64,000 nucleotides of DNA from MPNP01 sp963668325 (GTDB lineage Bacteria; Pseudomonadota; Alphaproteobacteria; Rhodobacterales; Rhodobacteraceae). Position numbers and translations under genes: made by a program. Position 1 is the first letter of the stretch; each line of letters opens with the position of its first letter. The stretch spans positions 3,038,001-3,102,000 of the forward strand of contig OY764222.1 of the NCBI GenBank assembly GCA_963668325.1. Direction: 5' to 3'. This document shows, piece after piece, positions 46,232-53,886 of this stretch. Below the pieces are notes generated by a model. The model made no database searches. It was not told where the DNA came from and saw nothing but the letters and a program-made list of their open reading frames with translations.

Positions 46232-47535
46232 TGGATCCTACCTTAATTGCCCTCTTTGGATTTGCCCTCCTATTCATACTACTTTTTTTGAGAGTTCCAG
46301 TCGGGGCTTCAATGATGATCGTAGGTGCTCTGGGCATCTGGTTCATCAGGCCTCAGGCAAGTATACCTGTTTTGGCAAGTGAAATTTTTGGCGAATCCTC
46401 CAATTATGCTCTAACAATACTTCCCCTATTTATTTTAATGGGAAATCTTGCAGGAGTTTCTGGCATGAGCAGAGACTTGTATAATGCTGCTTACAGTTGG
46501 CTGGGACATTTGAGGGGAGGCTTGGCTTCAGCTACAATTGTTGGCTGTGCAGGGTTTTCTGCTTTATCTGGCTCATCCTTGGCAGCTGCCCTTACCATGG
46601 GCAGGGTATCCCTGCCAGAAATGCAAAGATATAAATATGATGACGCTCTCTCGACTGGTTCCATTGCGGCCGGGGGAACATTGGGCATATTAATTCCACC
46701 TTCCGCCGGGTTTGTAATTTATGCCATCTTGACGGAAGAAAGTATCGGTCAGTTATTTATGGCGGGGGTTATTCCGGGAATTTTACTTACCCTATTATTT
46801 TTATTAACAATCAGGTTGGTTCTCACTAAAGACCCATCCAAAGCTCCCCGATTGATTGCTGCAGAGAAATCAGATATCAGGTGGCGGATGCTGGGTAAGG
46901 CTACATGGATCATCGGGATAATCACCATCGCCATTGGAGGTATTTACTTTGGTGTTTTCTCTGCGATTGAGGCCTCTGGAATTGGCGCATTCCTTGCTCT
47001 ATTGGTAGCCATCATAAGGAGGAAACTCGGATGGGCAAACCTGAAATTTGTTGCCATTGAGACCCTGAAATCAACCGGAACTGTTTTCTTTATTCTGTTT
47101 GGTGCTTTTGTATTCAAAACCTTTATTGGGTTTACCGGCCTGGCCTTTGCAACATCTACCTGGATTGAAAGTCAGGATTTCAGTGCCCTGCACGTAGTCA
47201 TTGCTATTCTTCTTATGTACATTATCCTGGGAACGTTTCTTGAGGGCTTTGCCATCATGGTTCTTACAATTCCTCTCTTGCAACCCGCACTCGAAGGTTT
47301 GGGAGTGAATTTAATCTGGTTTGGGGTGCTCATCGTCATAACGCTCGAAATGGGATTGATTTCACCACCGGTCGGGATTAATGTTTTTGTGGTGAAGGGT
47401 ATTGCACCAAATGTCCCCATCAATACTATTTTCCGAGGTATATGGCCTTTTTGGTTTGCAATGTTTATCGCCGTTTTCTTGATAATAACCTTCCCAGACC
47501 TTGCCCTGTTCCTGCCCGATACAATGTTTAACTGA
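46231..47535 (+). CDS. TRAP transporter large permease (DctM family)
   Basis: 434 residues, about 12 membrane helices. It contains RVPVGASMMIVGALG, LPLFILMGNLAG, GCAGFSALSGSSLAAALTMGRVSLPEM, GSIAAGGTLGILIPPSAGFVIYAILTEESIGQLFMAG (split here) and EMGLISPPVGINVFVVKG, all conserved in DctM. It forms the Na+-coupled transport channel. ATG 46231 shares its A with the dctQ stop. Confidence 0.94.
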   Translation: MDPTLIALFGFALLFILLFLRVPVGASMMIVGALGIWFIRPQASIPVLASEIFGESSNYALTILPLFILMGNLAGVSGMSRDLYNAAYSWLGHLRGGLASATIVGCAGFSALSGSSLAAALTMGRVSLPEMQRYKYDDALSTGSIAAGGTLGILIPPSAGFVIYAILTEESIGQLFMAGVIPGILLTLLFLLTIRLVLTKDPSKAPRLIAAEKSDIRWRMLGKATWIIGIITIAIGGIYFGVFSAIEASGIGAFLALLVAIIRRKLGWANLKFVAIETLKSTGTVFFILFGAFVFKTFIGFTGLAFATSTWIESQDFSALHVVIAILLMYIILGTFLEGFAIMVLTIPLLQPALEGLGVNLIWFGVLIVITLEMGLISPPVGINVFVVKGIAPNVPINTIFRGIWPFWFAMFIAVFLIITFPDLALFLPDTMFN

Positions 47536-47602
47536 ATAGAGCAGACCAATTGATGAATTGGGTTGGAATTGGAAACATGATCTGCAAATTGGAACAATTG
47601 TT

Positions 47603-48505
47603 ATGAATTGGGTAGCCATTGATTGGGGAACCACCAATGTCCGTTTTTGGTTAATGTCTAAAGAAGGGAAGATACTTTCTTCAAAGACTTCTTCCATGGG
47701 GATGAATATCATCCAGAGAGACCAGTATGAGGCTCATATTCTTGCCACCATTGAGGAATGGTTCAAGCCTTCGGATATGAAACGAATAATTGCCTGTGGC
47801 ATGATTGGTGCTGCTAACGGATGGGTTGAGGCAATGTACCAGAAAACACCTTGTCAACCGGTTTCAATTGAAAAGATAATCGAAGTTCCGACCATGTCGC
47901 CAGATTTGGAAGTCCGAATAATACCGGGAATAGCCAATTATTCTCCCAATTATGATGTCATGCGGGGAGAAGAAACCCAAATATGTGGGTTTCTTGCTGA
48001 TAATTCAGATTTCGAAGGTGTACTGTGCCTACCGGGAACTCATACAAAATGGGTCGAAATAAAATCGGGTAACGTTGAAGGTTTTAGAACATTTATGACT
48101 GGCGAGCTCTTTGATGTACTCGGCAAAGCCTCTATACTCCGACATTCAGTTAATACCAATACCTGGGATGACAATGAGTTTGTTTCTTCTGTTGAAACCT
48201 CTCTTGCCAGACCGGAAGAAATTTCATCCAGGCTTTTTTCCATACGGGCTGAATCCTTAATTGGCAACCTGAAACCAAAAATGGCAACCTCCAGATTAGC
48301 AGGGTTGCTGACAGGACTAGAACTAGCAGGTTCGAAAAATTACTGGGGAATGAAGAATATAGTGATTATTGGCTCTGGAAAGCTAGCCGACAACTATTTG
48401 AAAGCATTAAAGCTAAAAAGAATCAATTCCCGACTAGTAGATTCTGTAACTTGTACTGTTAATGGTCTGATTAAAACAAGGCAAGGTATCTCTTCAATTG
48501 TTTGA
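47603..48505 (+). CDS. dgoK: 2-dehydro-3-deoxygalactonokinase
   Basis: 300 residues. Phosphorylates 2-keto-3-deoxygalactonate in the DeLey-Doudoroff route of galactonate use. It has WVAIDWGTTNVRFWLM (phosphate 1), IACGMIGAANGWVEA, PGIANYSPNYDVMRGEETQICG, LPGTHTKWVEIKSGNV and TGELFDVLGKASIL, all DgoK landmarks. ATG 47603 is chosen; the frame is open upstream to a TTG at 47558 with no support. A DgoA aldolase is not seen in the window. Confidence 0.88.
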   Translation: MNWVAIDWGTTNVRFWLMSKEGKILSSKTSSMGMNIIQRDQYEAHILATIEEWFKPSDMKRIIACGMIGAANGWVEAMYQKTPCQPVSIEKIIEVPTMSPDLEVRIIPGIANYSPNYDVMRGEETQICGFLADNSDFEGVLCLPGTHTKWVEIKSGNVEGFRTFMTGELFDVLGKASILRHSVNTNTWDDNEFVSSVETSLARPEEISSRLFSIRAESLIGNLKPKMATSRLAGLLTGLELAGSKNYWGMKNIVIIGSGKLADNYLKALKLKRINSRLVDSVTCTVNGLIKTRQGISSIV

Positions 48506-48930
48506 TTTGTGAATTTTGCATCAGTTACCCTATAATTCTATGTTGTCATAAATTCCGGGATATGGTCACCGGAAGATGAGTAAGAATTGTTGTCATTTCG
48601 ACACATACTTTTCTCTATTCATATCAGGAAGAAGACTGCAAATTCGCCTTCCCCTGACAGATCCTTGGTAATATTGCACCACAGTTTGGTTTTCATGAAT
48701 TGTATTACAGTTTCTGACCTTCATCCAAGCTTGCTACTTTACGGCAACCTTGTTCACCCACCAGGAGAGTTGGCCTCTACGCACCTGGCTGGAATGGTAT
48801 AGAGCGACAATCAAAAATGGAAACCAGCATCTGGTCAAGGTAGAGTCTTCCCTCTGCTCAAAGGTAGAACTGGGTGAGCAAACCAACTACTAGGAAAAGA
48901 AAAAGAGGGGAAATAATTTTGTTAATAAAA
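48506..48930. other. Intergenic stretch after dgoK
   Basis: About 425 bases with no convincing gene. A short TTCCGG / CCGGAA hairpin (48553-48574) follows dgoK and could be a weak terminator. The right end includes a sequence that recurs inside the IS (see the repeat entry). Confidence 0.4.
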
Positions 48931-48984
48931 TCAAAGCTTCTTGAAAAGAATTTGTCTCACTTCTGCTGAAATAATGTAGGAAAC
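48891..48984 (+). repeat. Dispersed repeat, chromosomal copy
   Basis: About 94 bases that align collinearly with 53201-53293 inside the insertion sequence at roughly three-quarters identity by eye, including shared blocks TTAATAAAAT, TGAAAA and CACTTCTGC. It spans the 3' end of a 50-codon leftward frame and runs past its stop, so it is not simply a shared coding motif. Confidence 0.6.
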
Positions 48985-49083
48985 AACAGCATGTCTTGCT
49001 GGATCCATGGGTTCTTCACCTAGAAATATTGCCCCATCGAAATGAGTCAATCCTAACAAACTATCTCGCCATGAAATTCCCAT
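48931..49083 (-). other. Short open frame, 50 codons, uncertain
   Basis: A leftward frame from ATG 49083 to TGA 48931. The product would begin MGISWRDSLLGLTHFDG and end SAEVRQILFKKL. It is not recognised. Its last third matches the repeat copy inside the IS, where codon changes in the SYIISAEV stretch are mostly synonymous, hinting at coding origin. It may be a small gene or a gene fragment. Confidence 0.3.
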
Positions 49084-49171
49084 GGCTAATTAAGTATATA
49101 TGTCCCTAAAATATTGTTGTTATTTCGGTATAAAACCAGGTTTCAAAATGACCTCAATTGGGCAATATTTC

Positions 49172-49198
49172 TTGACAAGTTTTCCACCCAGATATAAC
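49172..49198 (+). promoter_or_regulatory. Possible promoter of the 177-residue membrane protein gene
   Basis: TTGACA at 49172-49177 and TATAAC at 49193-49198, spaced 15 bases (shorter than optimal), ending about 45 bases before the GTG start at 49243. Confidence 0.35.
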
Positions 49199-49242
49199 TG
49201 TGGATATCATGTTTACCTTGTCCTATTCTTGTTGATTCTAAA

Positions 49243-49776
49243 GTGCAACAAACAAATAAACTCGATTTAAAGGAATACCGGGAGGATTATAAGGCCTCTC
49301 TTGAACTTGTCGAACCCCATCGAGATTTTGCTGTTAAAGCAGCATCGGAATTTGCCTCAATCGGTATAAGGTTTGGTTACATCCTAAATGCCAGTGGCCT
49401 CGTTGTGATCCCAGCAATCATGGAATTATTACCAGATCAAGAAATTGAACGGTCCTTCATGATTTTACCAGCTATCTTGTTCGCAATTGGGATACTAATG
49501 GCAGCTGTAACCAATTACCTTGTATACTACGCGATGATCAAGAGAGGTGAGGCTCTGAGTTTTGAAATGCTAATACGAGCTTTGGATGTCCAAGAACGTC
49601 ACTTTGGTCAAACGAAAGAATTTACTGACAAGAAACTAGATTACGGGTCACAACGTTCCAAGGCACTCAAATTGAGTAAATGCTGTTCCAAACTTGACAT
49701 ATATTTCGCCTTTCTAACGATAGGATTGTTCCAATTTGGCGTTTTCAGGGCGATTTGGGTTATGATGCAATTGTAG
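49243..49776 (+). CDS. Hypothetical membrane protein
   Basis: 177 residues from GTG 49243. The polar N-terminus LDLKEYREDYKASLELVEPHRDFAVKAAS is followed by helices at about 44-62 (YILNASGLVVIPAIMELL), 72-97 (FMILPAILFAIGILMAAVTNYLVYYAMI) and 153-172 (IYFAFLTIGLFQFGVFRAIW). The region between is charged and likely helical. No family is recognised. Monocistronic, with a strong terminator downstream. Confidence 0.6.
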   Translation: MQQTNKLDLKEYREDYKASLELVEPHRDFAVKAASEFASIGIRFGYILNASGLVVIPAIMELLPDQEIERSFMILPAILFAIGILMAAVTNYLVYYAMIKRGEALSFEMLIRALDVQERHFGQTKEFTDKKLDYGSQRSKALKLSKCCSKLDIYFAFLTIGLFQFGVFRAIWVMMQL

Positions 49777-49911
49777 TGGCATCGCTTCAAACGAATTGTA
49801 GATGAATTTTATCTCAATTAGAGCAAAATATTCCGACCCAAATTTAAGATTAATACTGATTAATTACGCATTGAGCGCTTTACTATGCAGACGTGTATCT
49901 GGTTGACGATT

Positions 49912-49950
49912 AAGCCTACTCAAAAAGAAAATTAAGTGTAGGCTTTTTTT
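49912..49950 (+). terminator. Rho-independent terminator
   Basis: 8-base stem AAGCCTAC / GTAGGCTT followed by a run of seven T. It points rightward, 135 bases after the membrane protein stop and just before the end of the convergent gene. Confidence 0.7.
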
Positions 49951-49954
49951 AGGC

Positions 49955-50419
49955 TTAAAGTGGGATACTAGAATATTCATTGTTTGGTATAGGCCGTAGC
50001 AGACTACTTCTCTGCTCCATATTATCCGGAAAATTATAACAAGATACCCTAAGGTGGTTAATCCAGTCACTATGAACCCCAATACCCCAATTGCCGCCCT
50101 TAGATTTAACAATAGCTGAACCATCAGGAAATACATATCTATCAAATGAAGAACAACCACGAGTATAATTGTATCCTAATTGAATTAATTCGTATTCTGT
50201 TTCCAGCACAAGCAAATCAATTATATCCTGATTGTTATTAAAGAGGTGCTCAGCAGTTATTTTAAAGAAGTATTCTGCTTTCGTAACAGGGTTATATGTA
50301 GACTTATAGATTCTATCAACATCGCTCTGTCTAGTACCTTTATCCAGATGAGAAAAAGCATTTTCAACTTCCTGAGCTATTTTATCTATAACCGATTCTT
50401 TATTCACTATGTTCTCCAT
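49955..50419 (-). CDS. Hypothetical protein
   Basis: 154 residues from ATG 50419, soluble. It opens MENIVNKESVIDKIAQEVENAF and later has VTKAEYFFKITAEHLFNNNQDIID, YELIQLGYNYTRGCSSFDRYVFPDGSAIV and SKGGNWGIGVHSDWIN. Coding looks plausible from the mixed, non-repetitive composition, but I do not recognise it. It lies between a membrane protein gene and the interrupted brnA, in an accessory stretch. Confidence 0.5.
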   Translation of the reverse strand: MENIVNKESVIDKIAQEVENAFSHLDKGTRQSDVDRIYKSTYNPVTKAEYFFKITAEHLFNNNQDIIDLLVLETEYELIQLGYNYTRGCSSFDRYVFPDGSAIVKSKGGNWGIGVHSDWINHLRVSCYNFPDNMEQRSSLLRPIPNNEYSSIPL

Positions 50420-50591
50420 AATTAGTTAATAAGAGTATTCGATATAAACCTAAATCCATATACCGTTTTAACCCCAGACCTCATTCAGAAAAATAAAAAA
50501 ATATCTGAACTGGTTATTAACTCGGCAGCTTGCGGTCTGACTATTGCAGTGACAAGTCCCGGGCAATTTGGTTGATCTTTGTTCCCCGTGT

Positions 50592-50764
50592 TCAGGATGA
50601 GTGGGTAATCTCTTCCGGGTGGGCTTGCATGTAACTGCGAAGAACCGCGTTAATGCGAGTCTGATAGCCTCGGCCCTGGATCTTGAAAAAGTCAATAACA
50701 TCGGCATCCAGGCGTAATGATACGGGCTGTTTGGGACGCGGCATCTCGACCTGGGCCCGGGACC
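50592..50764 (-). pseudogene. brnA: brnA antitoxin, 3' fragment (cut off by the IS)
   Basis: Reading leftward from the IS edge, the frame gives SRAQVEMPRPKQPVSLRL, then DADVIDFFKIQGRGYQTRIN and AVLRSYMQAHPEE before a TGA at 50592-50594. This is the ribbon-helix-helix-type half of BrnA antitoxins. It is in the same phase as the 5' fragment at 53412-53567 when the insertion and one copy of its target duplication are removed. It has no start of its own, so it is presumably not expressed. Confidence 0.88.
50754..50764 (+). repeat. Left copy of the IS target-site duplication
   Basis: GGCCCGGGACC directly abuts the left terminal repeat; the identical 11 bases are at 53412-53422. An 11-base duplication fits IS4-group insertions. 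Confidence 0.9.
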
Positions 50765-50791
50765 TATCAATGTATCACACTTGACTCTGCA
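50765..50791 (+). repeat. IS left terminal inverted repeat
   Basis: 27 bases that are the exact reverse complement of 53385-53411. It starts directly after the target duplication; the transposase ATG is 25 bases further on. Confidence 0.9.
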
Positions 50792-50816
50792 ATGATTTTA
50801 TGCGAATCACTATGCC

Positions 50817-53057
50817 ATGTTTATTGGTACTTTTCAACTTTCATCCGACACTGCTTGCTGGTTCAGGCAGGTTTGTCAGAACACTGAGGTTTCCGGGCTG
50901 TCTCGCACAGCCTTGGCTGAAGCCCTTTGCCATCGCGAGCAGTTGAGTAGCCGAGCGGCTGCCCAGAAACTTCTACCGAAACTGGCCGCGCTTCTTGAGG
51001 TCTCCTTGCCAGCCGCCCAGGTCGTGATGCCGGAGGCTCATGCCTCTTTACCAACCGGGTTTCCAGATCAAACCATTAAGTGTAGCTTGTCGGAACTGGG
51101 CACCCTCAGCGTGGCGCGTGTAACTAAAACCGAGCGTTTGGCCTGGGAAAAAATGATGGCCAGCCATCATCCCGAAGGGTGGAGGCGTTCACCGGGTGGA
51201 CGTATACTCTATTGGCTACGCTCCTCGCGTTATGGTATCCTGGGCGGTCTCAGTTTTGTCAGTGCGGGCTTGCAACTGCTTCCACGGGATGAAGTTATTG
51301 GCTGGTCAGTGAAGGCTCGCCATGCTCATATTGGCCGGGTGCTGTGCAACAACCGATTTTTGCTTTTGCCATCGGTACGGGTCCATGGTCTGGCCTCGCG
51401 GGCCCTACAACTGGCGACCAGTTGCATTGCTGATGATTGGGCCTATTATTATCAGCAGCGTCCAGTGTTATTACAAACTTTTGTGGCCCCGGGATATACC
51501 GGTACCAGTTATCGCTCGGCTGGTTGGTCTTGTTGTCCCCGGTGCTCATCAGGTCGGCGTTCGGGTATCCGGCGGCAGGTCTGGTTGCAACCGTTGGTAG
51601 ACAACTGGCAGGCGCAACTGTGTGTTGAACCGGCTCGTGTTCTGGGCCAGACCTCGGAGCCGTGGTGTGAGGGTGAGTGGGCCACAAGGGAATATGCCCG
51701 CTGTGCCTATCCTGATGGGCGTATTCGCCGCCGGATCATGGCCATGGGCCAAGCCTGGCTGGCGGCACCTGGAGTTGCCCTGCCGGCTCTTTTTCCGCGT
51801 GCGGCCGACCAACAGGCCGCGTATCGCTTATTATCGAATGAGGCTATCAAGATGGACGATATAATGTTCTCCCATTATGAAGCGACCGTGGAGCGTTGTC
51901 GGTCCCAATCGGTGGTTTTGGCCGTGCAGGACACCACCACCCTGAACTATGACACGCTGGTGGCGACTGTGGGGCTGGATCATCTTGGTGGCGGTGGCAA
52001 AGGAACGCGTGGTCTTCTGCCGCACTGTGGTGTGGCCGTCACGCCGGCGGGACGACCGTTGGGTCTCTATGACATGGATGTATCGTTTCGACAAGATCCG
52101 TCCAACGACAGCCGGCGCTGGGTCAGGATGTTGGACCGCTCGGCCGAATTGGCCGAGGTGTGTCCGGCCAGCCGGGTGGTGACGATTTGTGACCGGGAAG
52201 GTGATTTCTGGGAGTTGTTGACCCACGCCCGTACGCTTGATACCGAGCTTCTGGTCCGCGCCAACAAAGGCGTCAAACGCCGGGTCAAGACAGCTGATGG
52301 GGAAGCGATCGACCTCTGGCAATACATGGCCAGGCAGCCCTCATTGGGAACCCGCCGCATTGCGGTGCCACGCCGAGGTGGCCCCCAACGTCGGGCCGCT
52401 CGGACCGCAACCCTGACCTTACGCTGTTGTGAGGTTACCCTGGTACCACCTCACACGGCCAAGGACGAGAAGCCGTTGCGGGCGATTGTAGTCGAAGCTC
52501 GTGAGGAGAGCCCACCGCCCAAGCACAAGGCCTTGCACTGGATGTTGCAAACCACCACCAGGCAACAGCCCGGGCGTGCCCTTGCCATTGAAACCTTGCA
52601 ATTCTATGAGCGGCGCTGGAGCATTGAACGCTTTTTCCATGCGCTTAAGGTCGGAACTCGTCTGCAGGACCGCCGGCTTGATGCGGCTGAAGACCTGGCC
52701 AAGTGTCTGGCCTTTGATGCCATCACCGCCATGCGTGTCTGGGAATTGTCCCGTCTGGCGTCCGAGCATCCGAAGGATTGGGCCCGGCAACATGAATCAC
52801 CGATGATGCTGACCGTCTTGTGTTCGGTGAGCCGCTGGCGGCATCTCAAGGTTCCCAGAGGTCCACCCGAAGATATGACCATGGCCGAGTTTGTGGTTCT
52901 GATTGCTGGTTTGGCCGGGTTCCATCCCAGCAGGCGCCAACCGCTACCCGGAACCCAGAAGCTCTGGGAAGGCCTGTTGTTTCTAAACAACTACATGATG
53001 GGCTACCAGGCTGCTCTAACTGATCTTGGCCGGCATGAAGATCCTGGTCACGGGTAA
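50817..53057 (+). CDS. Transposase: DruA-like (DUF4338) domain fused to a Tn5/IS4-type DDE domain
   Basis: 746 residues in three parts. Residues 1-85 are a helical lead. About 95-240 match the DUF4338/DruA domain: LYWLRSSRYGILGGLSFVSA, LLPRDEVIGWSVKARHAHIG, VLCNNRFLLLPSVRVHGLAS, PVLLQTFVAPGYTGTSYRSAGW. A Cys-rich knuckle follows (CCPRC). About 285-730 are Tn5-like: WATREYARCAYPDGRIRRRI, AYRLLSNEAI, catalytic Asp372 in VQDTTTLNY, Asp459 in ICDREGDFWELL, and the YREK motif Tyr597-Arg600-Glu604-Lys611 in YERRWSIERFFHALK. All catalytic residues are intact. DruA belongs to Druantia anti-phage systems; in this fusion a DNA-binding role in transposition is likelier. Confidence 0.9.
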   Translation: MFIGTFQLSSDTACWFRQVCQNTEVSGLSRTALAEALCHREQLSSRAAAQKLLPKLAALLEVSLPAAQVVMPEAHASLPTGFPDQTIKCSLSELGTLSVARVTKTERLAWEKMMASHHPEGWRRSPGGRILYWLRSSRYGILGGLSFVSAGLQLLPRDEVIGWSVKARHAHIGRVLCNNRFLLLPSVRVHGLASRALQLATSCIADDWAYYYQQRPVLLQTFVAPGYTGTSYRSAGWSCCPRCSSGRRSGIRRQVWLQPLVDNWQAQLCVEPARVLGQTSEPWCEGEWATREYARCAYPDGRIRRRIMAMGQAWLAAPGVALPALFPRAADQQAAYRLLSNEAIKMDDIMFSHYEATVERCRSQSVVLAVQDTTTLNYDTLVATVGLDHLGGGGKGTRGLLPHCGVAVTPAGRPLGLYDMDVSFRQDPSNDSRRWVRMLDRSAELAEVCPASRVVTICDREGDFWELLTHARTLDTELLVRANKGVKRRVKTADGEAIDLWQYMARQPSLGTRRIAVPRRGGPQRRAARTATLTLRCCEVTLVPPHTAKDEKPLRAIVVEAREESPPPKHKALHWMLQTTTRQQPGRALAIETLQFYERRWSIERFFHALKVGTRLQDRRLDAAEDLAKCLAFDAITAMRVWELSRLASEHPKDWARQHESPMMLTVLCSVSRWRHLKVPRGPPEDMTMAEFVVLIAGLAGFHPSRRQPLPGTQKLWEGLLFLNNYMMGYQAALTDLGRHEDPGHG

Positions 53058-53066
53058 GCCGTGACC
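53046..53066 (+). terminator. Hairpin at the transposase stop
   Basis: Perfect 8-base inverted repeat GGTCACGG / CCGTGACC around GTAAG; the transposase TAA lies in the loop. There is no T-run. Confidence 0.45.
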
Positions 53067-53200
53067 ATCCTTCGGTCAGCGTAATATATAACCCTCGTGG
53101 GGGACGCTGTTGCCTGGACGGTTTGTTTGGCACAATAATCAATCCTGGTTAATCGCCCTTTGCTTCGGGTAAGCTTTATCAGGGGTTAAATGGAACAGCT

Positions 53201-53293
53201 TGGGAAAGAAATAGCAGGGAAATTGATTTTATTAATAAAATTGTAGCATCCTGAAAAATTTTGTCCCACTTCTGCCGAAATAAGGTAAGAAAT
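53201..53293 (+). repeat. Dispersed repeat, copy inside the IS tail
   Basis: Aligns with 48891-48984, 4.3 kb to the left, at about three-quarters identity by eye. It is part of an AT-rich segment (about 53140-53384) between the transposase and the right terminal repeat. Confidence 0.6.
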
Positions 53294-53384
53294 CCAAGGT
53301 GAAATAATTAGAAAAAAACAACAATCATGATGATACCAGTCGGTACACCAGCCTTGACCAAGGATTCTAACAACTAAACCTGCC

Positions 53385-53411
53385 TGCAGAGTCAAGTGTG
53401 ATACATTGATA
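53385..53411 (+). repeat. IS right terminal inverted repeat
   Basis: Exact reverse complement of 50765-50791. It ends ATACATTGATA directly against the target duplication. Confidence 0.9.
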
Positions 53412-53422
53412 GGCCCGGGACC
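53412..53422 (+). repeat. Right copy of the IS target-site duplication
   Basis: GGCCCGGGACC, identical to 50754-50764. Confidence 0.9.
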
Positions 53423-53567
53423 AGTCAAAAGTCCCCTCATCGGGATCCGGGATCGGCTCAATACCGGCAGCCTCCTCACGGTCCAGGGCCTCCCAGTCTG
53501 TTTTACCTTGGCCCTTGTTCCGGAGGGCTTCTTCCAGTGTTATACGTGTGATATTTTCTTTTGTCAT
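53412..53567 (-). pseudogene. brnA: brnA antitoxin, 5' fragment (truncated by the IS)
   Basis: From ATG 53567 the frame gives MTKENITRITLEEALRNKGQ, then DWEALDREEAAG and IPDPDEGTFDWSRA, the conserved N-terminal part of BrnA. It then runs 15 codons into the IS (YQCITLDSAGRFSC, stop at 53367), so a 66-residue truncated protein could be made without its DNA-binding half. It overlaps the brnT 3' end by 65 bases. The other half is at 50592-50764. Confidence 0.9.
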
Positions 53568-53808
53568 TTTTCCTTAACCTGCGGGCGGTAATGATCCTTC
53601 TGGTTGAACCCCGCCAGGTCCAGACCACCATGATCTTCCGTCCGCTTAGTTCTCCTATGGTAAGCCAGCGGTCTTCATCCCGGTATTCTGATGGAACATG
53701 CACCACTGGGCGGCCATTGAAAATTCGAGTTGCATCATTGAAATCAATCTTGTGCTTTTCCAGGTTCGAGATACGCTTGTTCTCGTCCCACTCGAAGTTC
53801 TCTTTCAT
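53503..53808 (-). CDS. brnT: BrnT-family toxin (type II toxin-antitoxin, RelE-like RNase)
   Basis: 101 residues. It opens MKENFEWDENKRISNLEKHK, then FNDATRIFNGRPVV, the RelE-like strand YRDEDRWLTIGELSGRKIMVVWTWRG (split here) and RRIITARRLRKNDKRKYH, all conserved in BrnT. The frame is intact. BrnT is a ribonuclease that arrests growth and is neutralised by BrnA. Because the antitoxin is split, either the toxin is silent or tolerated, the truncated BrnA still binds it, or another antitoxin substitutes. ATG 53808 has a poor ribosome site. Confidence 0.9.
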   Translation of the reverse strand: MKENFEWDENKRISNLEKHKIDFNDATRIFNGRPVVHVPSEYRDEDRWLTIGELSGRKIMVVWTWRGSTRRIITARRLRKNDKRKYHTYNTGRSPPEQGPR

Positions 53809-53842
53809 TTTTATGCCTACACTTCCTGGATATGATCTTCAT
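53744..53842 (-). other. Possible 32-codon leader frame overlapping brnT
   Basis: ATG 53842 has AAGGAG at ideal spacing, better than the brnT start itself, and opens a 32-codon frame (MKIISRKCRHKNERELRV...) that overlaps brnT in another phase and stops at 53744. It may serve translational coupling, or be chance. Confidence 0.3.
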
Positions 53843-53872
53843 TTTATGCTCCTTGTTAATTTAGGTATAAAT

Positions 53873-53886
53873 AATGTATATACATT
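53873..53886. promoter_or_regulatory. Palindromic operator in the brnT promoter
   Basis: Perfect 14-base palindrome AATGTATATACATT. On the minus strand it lies inside the spacer between TTGACT (53893-53888) and TATACC (53869-53864), spaced 18 bases, an ideal place for autorepression by a BrnTA complex. The regulatory role is inferred. Confidence 0.5.

Larger units (their letters stand above)
50765..53411 (+). mobile_element. Insertion sequence (IS4 group, Tn5-like transposase), 2647 bases
   Basis: The ends are 27-base perfect inverted repeats: left 50765-50791 beginning TATCAATGTATCACACTTGA, right 53385-53411. Both are flanked by the same 11-base direct repeat. The element carries one long transposase gene reading rightward. 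Its body is GC-rich, unlike the AT-rich surroundings, a sign of recent arrival, but its last 250 or so bases are AT-rich and host-like. It sits inside the brnA antitoxin gene. The perfect ends and duplication suggest a young, possibly active insertion. Confidence 0.92.

Noticed and set aside
48891..49083. Idea that the chromosomal repeat copy is a relic of an older copy of the same IS
   Set aside because: No trace of the 27-base terminal repeat is found at the expected distance (about 49075), and the similarity stops before it.
49864..50160. A 98-codon leftward frame overlapping the 154-residue hypothetical gene
   Set aside because: It overlaps in another phase, has a low-complexity hydrophobic product and no ribosome site.
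51831..52322. Long frames on the opposite strand of the IS transposase (up to 163 codons)
   Set aside because: They are shadows of a GC-rich gene whose product has complete domains on the other strand.
53186..53479. A 97-codon leftward frame across the IS right end
   Set aside because: It crosses the terminal repeat, target duplication and the brnA fragment in another phase, so it is a by-product of the insertion.
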